Position numbers and translations under genes: made by a program
In this document: positions 61,501 through 64,000 of the stretch, in pieces
How the letters are laid out: the number at the start of each line of letters is the position of its first letter
Numbering within the stretch: the stretch's first letter is position 1
Assembly (NCBI GenBank): GCA_015847255.1
Contig: JADLZK010008796.1
Span: 1-64,000 of the forward strand
Source: Hyparrhenia diplandra
Lineage: Eukaryota > Streptophyta > Magnoliopsida > Poales > Poaceae
DNA length: 64,000 nt
Direction: 5' to 3'
The notes under the pieces: model-generated
Database searches by the model: none
Seen by the model: the letters and a program-made list of their open reading frames with translations, nothing else
What the model was told of the DNA's origin: nothing

Positions 61501-62386
61501 GATAGGGAGTGTGGACAGAAGGTCTTTTCTAAGGGAGCATATTTCCTTGGTAAGATGGTGTGGGCTAAAGGTTATAGAGAGCTGATTGATTTATTATCCA
61601 AACACAAAAACGACCTGGAAGGATTCATGATAGATGTTTATGGAAATGGCGAGGACTCTGAAGCTGTCCAGAATGCTGCTAGGAAATTTGATTTGAGCAT
61701 CAATTTTTTCAAGGGAAAGGACCATGCAGATGATTCACTCCATGGGTGAGGTTCTTTGAAGCATTGAAGCTAATAAAAGGAGTTTACTTTCATCTGTGTC
61801 TTGTCGTATGCAGATTGCTGATACAGTTATCTGTTTTCTTTTGTTGAATTTTCAGGTATAAGGTTTTCGTCAACCCAAGTGTTAGTGATGTGCTATGCAC
61901 AGCAACAGCTGAGGCCCTTGCAATGGGGAAATTTGTAGTCTGTGCAGATCATCCATCAAACGATTTTTTCAAGTCATTCCCTAACTGCTTAACATATAGA
62001 ACTTCAGAGGAATTTGTTGCTCGTGTCAAAGAAGCCATGACTACTGAACCTCAACCTCTGACCCCAGAGCAACGATACAGTTTGTCATGGGATGCAGCGA
62101 CTGAGAGGTTTATGGAGTACTCAGAGCTTGACAAAGTTCTGAGCAGAAATGGACACCGTGGAAGAAATGGGAAGATTAACAAAGCAAGAAAGATACCGTT
62201 ACTTCCTAAATTGTCAGATGTGGTGGATGGGGGACTGGCATTTGCTCATCACTGCCTGACTGGTAACGAAATCCTCAGATTAGCGACGGGAGCAATTCCT
62301 GGTACACGCGTGACTATGATAAACAGCAGTGCTTGGATCTGAACCTCCTGCCTCCTCAAGTTCAACACCCTGTATATGGCTGGTGA
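58564..62386 (+). CDS. DGD1: Chloroplast digalactosyldiacylglycerol synthase, DGD1 type; six small frame slips
   Basis: Exons 58564-59178, 59759-59791, 60297-60384, 60475-60950, 61058-61324, 61396-61745 and 61856-62386 have GT-AG borders, giving about 785 residues. The protein adds a galactose from UDP-galactose to MGDG in the plastid outer envelope. An N-terminal extension (AFAFISKGWREVRDSASADL) precedes the GT-B glycosyltransferase half: HVAIVTTASLPWMTGTAINP, KVTLVVPWL, LNWYHHGK, VVCNVHGVNPKFLNVG, GKMVWAKGYRELIDLL, and the sugar-nucleotide site VSDVLCTATAEALAMGKF. The N-terminal extension favours DGD1 over DGD2. Slips: G run 58797-58800 (-1), about 58871 (+2), about 59029 (-1), about 61069 (-2), T run 61271-61276 (+2), about 62310 (+2). 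The last slip causes an early stop at 62342; the family frame ends VQHPVYGW at 62386. Order, phases and motifs are otherwise complete. Confidence 0.92.
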
Positions 62387-63519
62387 TTTTAAACAGTTCA
62401 TATTGAACTATGTATAGTTGAAGGATGTTTCTCCATAGGTATGTACATATTAAGTGATCGAGTTCCCATGTACTGACAGGAGCATGAACTTTGTAGAGTC
62501 TTGGTAATTCCTAGGGTCCATGAGGAACTTTCTTGTTGCACCCTTTAACTGTAATTATTATTCCTTTTCACTCTCCAAATAGGTTAGTTATGTAGTTGAA
62601 TGATCTATCATCAGAGGTATGCGTATGCAACCATCATGTAGTTCACATAATTACCACTGCCTGTACACTGATGGAGTCTTTTAGGGCAGTAAGGATTGTG
62701 ACTTGTTTCAGGTTCCTCTGCCATAGTTTGTTCAAAAAGCTGTCTAGGTTTGACTAGCTGAAGCAACAATACTCAAACTGAAGATTCAGTAACGAGAGAA
62801 ATTAAGACATTATTGATTCAAAAAGTACTTCCATTTCCTTACTAACATATGATGCACTGCGAATTCTCTCGATCATGGAAGTTGGGTATTCTTTCCATTA
62901 CTTGGTATGTAACTGAACTATGGTCCTTAATCTTCAAATTTCCTGTGCCTCATGCTACAAAATTGTCTGTGTGGTTGAATGGACCCTGGCACATTTATCT
63001 TTGCTACATTTAATTTTTGTTTCTTATTTTTTGGTTCTGCAATTTTCTTTTCTGGTGCTATAGATGAAAACAGTCCAGTATACATAAGACCCATTATTAT
63101 ATATGTCAGCTTGTACACTGGAGCGAAGGGTATGAAAGTACAAAAGGAAGCAAAAGCATTATGTTGAGTTGCTGATGTGGCCCAAGATGGGTGTATATTT
63201 GCAACTTAAAAGTGGAACTGATATAGGATAAACAATATGCCATCAAACACTACCGAAATAGGTTCCTCTGTAGCAGTGATGATTTTTATCTTGATTCTTT
63301 GTTGTTTTATGAAATGCTAACAATTAATTTAGGATAATCTAGGGAATTGTACACGAAAGGCAAAATGTTTAGGCTGCTCTTGACTGCAGTTTTTAGGACT
63401 GATGCTCACCTCTTTGATCTTTGAATAAAGCCTAGTAGCAAACGTTTCAAATCATGGCAGTAAATGGTGCATAGAGTGCAACTTTGCCTATGATTCTACC
63501 CCTTTGATCTCTGGTCTAT
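62387..63519. other. DGD 3' UTR and flank
   Basis: Probable 3' UTR and then AT-rich sequence without any supported gene. Confidence 0.55.
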
Positions 63520-63870
63520 TGTATCTTTTTCAAAAGTTTATCCTCGATAGGTCAGTCTATTTGTTTCCTGTGCAACTTGGCATGAGTGATTGACAGTACA
63601 TAGTTGAACTAAGTAATTGCTTTAGTATAGCCAATTTTGCACGCTATGCACTCTGCCTCATAACTGATGTCTGATATGGTTTTGAGTTATGACCTATTAT
63701 GTCCTTTTGAAAAGTTCTATCCTCAAAAGGCAAGTCTGTATGTTTTCTCTATAACTTGGTATTTAGTGGTTGACAGTGCAAAGTTCCACTAACTAATTTC
63801 TTGTTTTGCACAAATTTTCCATGCTTATCACTGTTGTGTCCATAACTGACCTGACCATTGATAATGAAAT
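63520..63870. repeat. Diverged tandem duplication, period about 180 bp
   Basis: The blocks starting about 63525 and 63702 share, in order, (T/G)AAAAGTT(T/C)TATCCTC, a GTCTATTTGTTTCCT-like word, ACTTGG, TTGACAGT(A/G)CA, and a TAACTGA end. The copies differ at many sites, so the duplication is old. Confidence 0.7.
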
Positions 63871-64000
63871 GCACTGGCACTTGTAACGGCACATCCGCTT
63901 ATTGCTTATCACTCTCAGCAGGCCGTCTTCTTATTTCCAGCTCCTTGAAGAATTATTTTTTATCTTAAGAAGAATTTATAGTTGGAAAGTTAGCATAAGG

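Noticed and set aside
27630..62386. Calling DUF1279, E2F, SMXL, LEA_2 and DGD pseudogenes
   Set aside because: Apart from 1-2 bp slips, all splice sites, phases and key motifs are intact, and simultaneous decay of several core genes is unlikely.
1..64000. CRISPR arrays, bacterial operons, riboswitches, rRNA or tRNA genes
   Set aside because: The window is plant nuclear DNA. Repeats present are LTRs, MITEs, microsatellites and short tandem duplications; no cloverleaf or rRNA segment was seen.

Overview
This window is nuclear DNA of a grass, most likely an Oryza species or a close relative. The evidence is intron-containing plant genes with very GC-rich first exons, Stowaway MITEs with CTCCCTCCGT-type ends, a rice-like mix of LTR elements, LINEs and MULEs, and proteins that read as rice-type versions of plant families. 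Nothing prokaryotic or organellar is present. I recall, but cannot check, an E2F / SMXL / LEA_2 / DGD gene order with nearby lipid-transfer genes on rice chromosomes 4 and 2, so microsynteny should place the window quickly.

Layout. 1-7346: a roughly 7.3 kb non-autonomous LTR retrotransposon whose 5' end lies off the window. 7347-12439: an lipid-transfer-protein (LTP) gene relic that the retrotransposon abuts, a 5'-truncated LINE with a perfect 16-bp target duplication, and an intact 8-cysteine LTP gene. 12440-14312: a Pack-MULE-like element with a 9-bp target duplication. 14322-22250: decayed sequence with a 26S proteasome RPT3-like fragment. 22371-22858: a second intact LTP gene. 23100-27600: GC-rich blocks, a CACTA-like element and a Stowaway. 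27630-28474: a plastid or mitochondrial DUF1279 (FAM210-like) gene. 29200-32651 (minus): a 13-exon E2F transcription factor gene. 33000-43000: mostly transposon-derived, including a nested MITE and an antisense LINE RNase H relic. 43263-46533: an SMXL/D53-like class I Clp-type gene. 47079-48523: an antisense glycosyltransferase fragment between TIR-like ends. 50794-51571 (minus): a LEA_2/NHL membrane protein gene. 58564-62386: a chloroplast digalactosyldiacylglycerol synthase (DGD1 type) gene. The window ends in its 3' flank.

The genes are not an operon or pathway. They cover lipid transfer (two LTPs), galactolipid synthesis (DGD), cell-cycle transcription (E2F), repression downstream of karrikin/strigolactone-type signalling or phloem development (SMXL), and a membrane-anchored defence-type protein (LEA_2).

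The main caution is sequence quality. Five of the seven real genes have correct exon phases, splice sites and domain order, but each is broken by one to six 1-2 bp insertions or deletions, many of them in homopolymer runs. Because this affects unrelated conserved neighbours alike, residual assembly indels explain it better than pseudogenisation. I give exon coordinates in the frame the protein family implies and state where the frame slips. I found no convincing new biological system; the most interesting leads are the ATCGGC/GCCGAT motif field in the retrotransposon, the three-fold repeated acidic tail of the E2F protein, and a GC-AG intron in the same gene.
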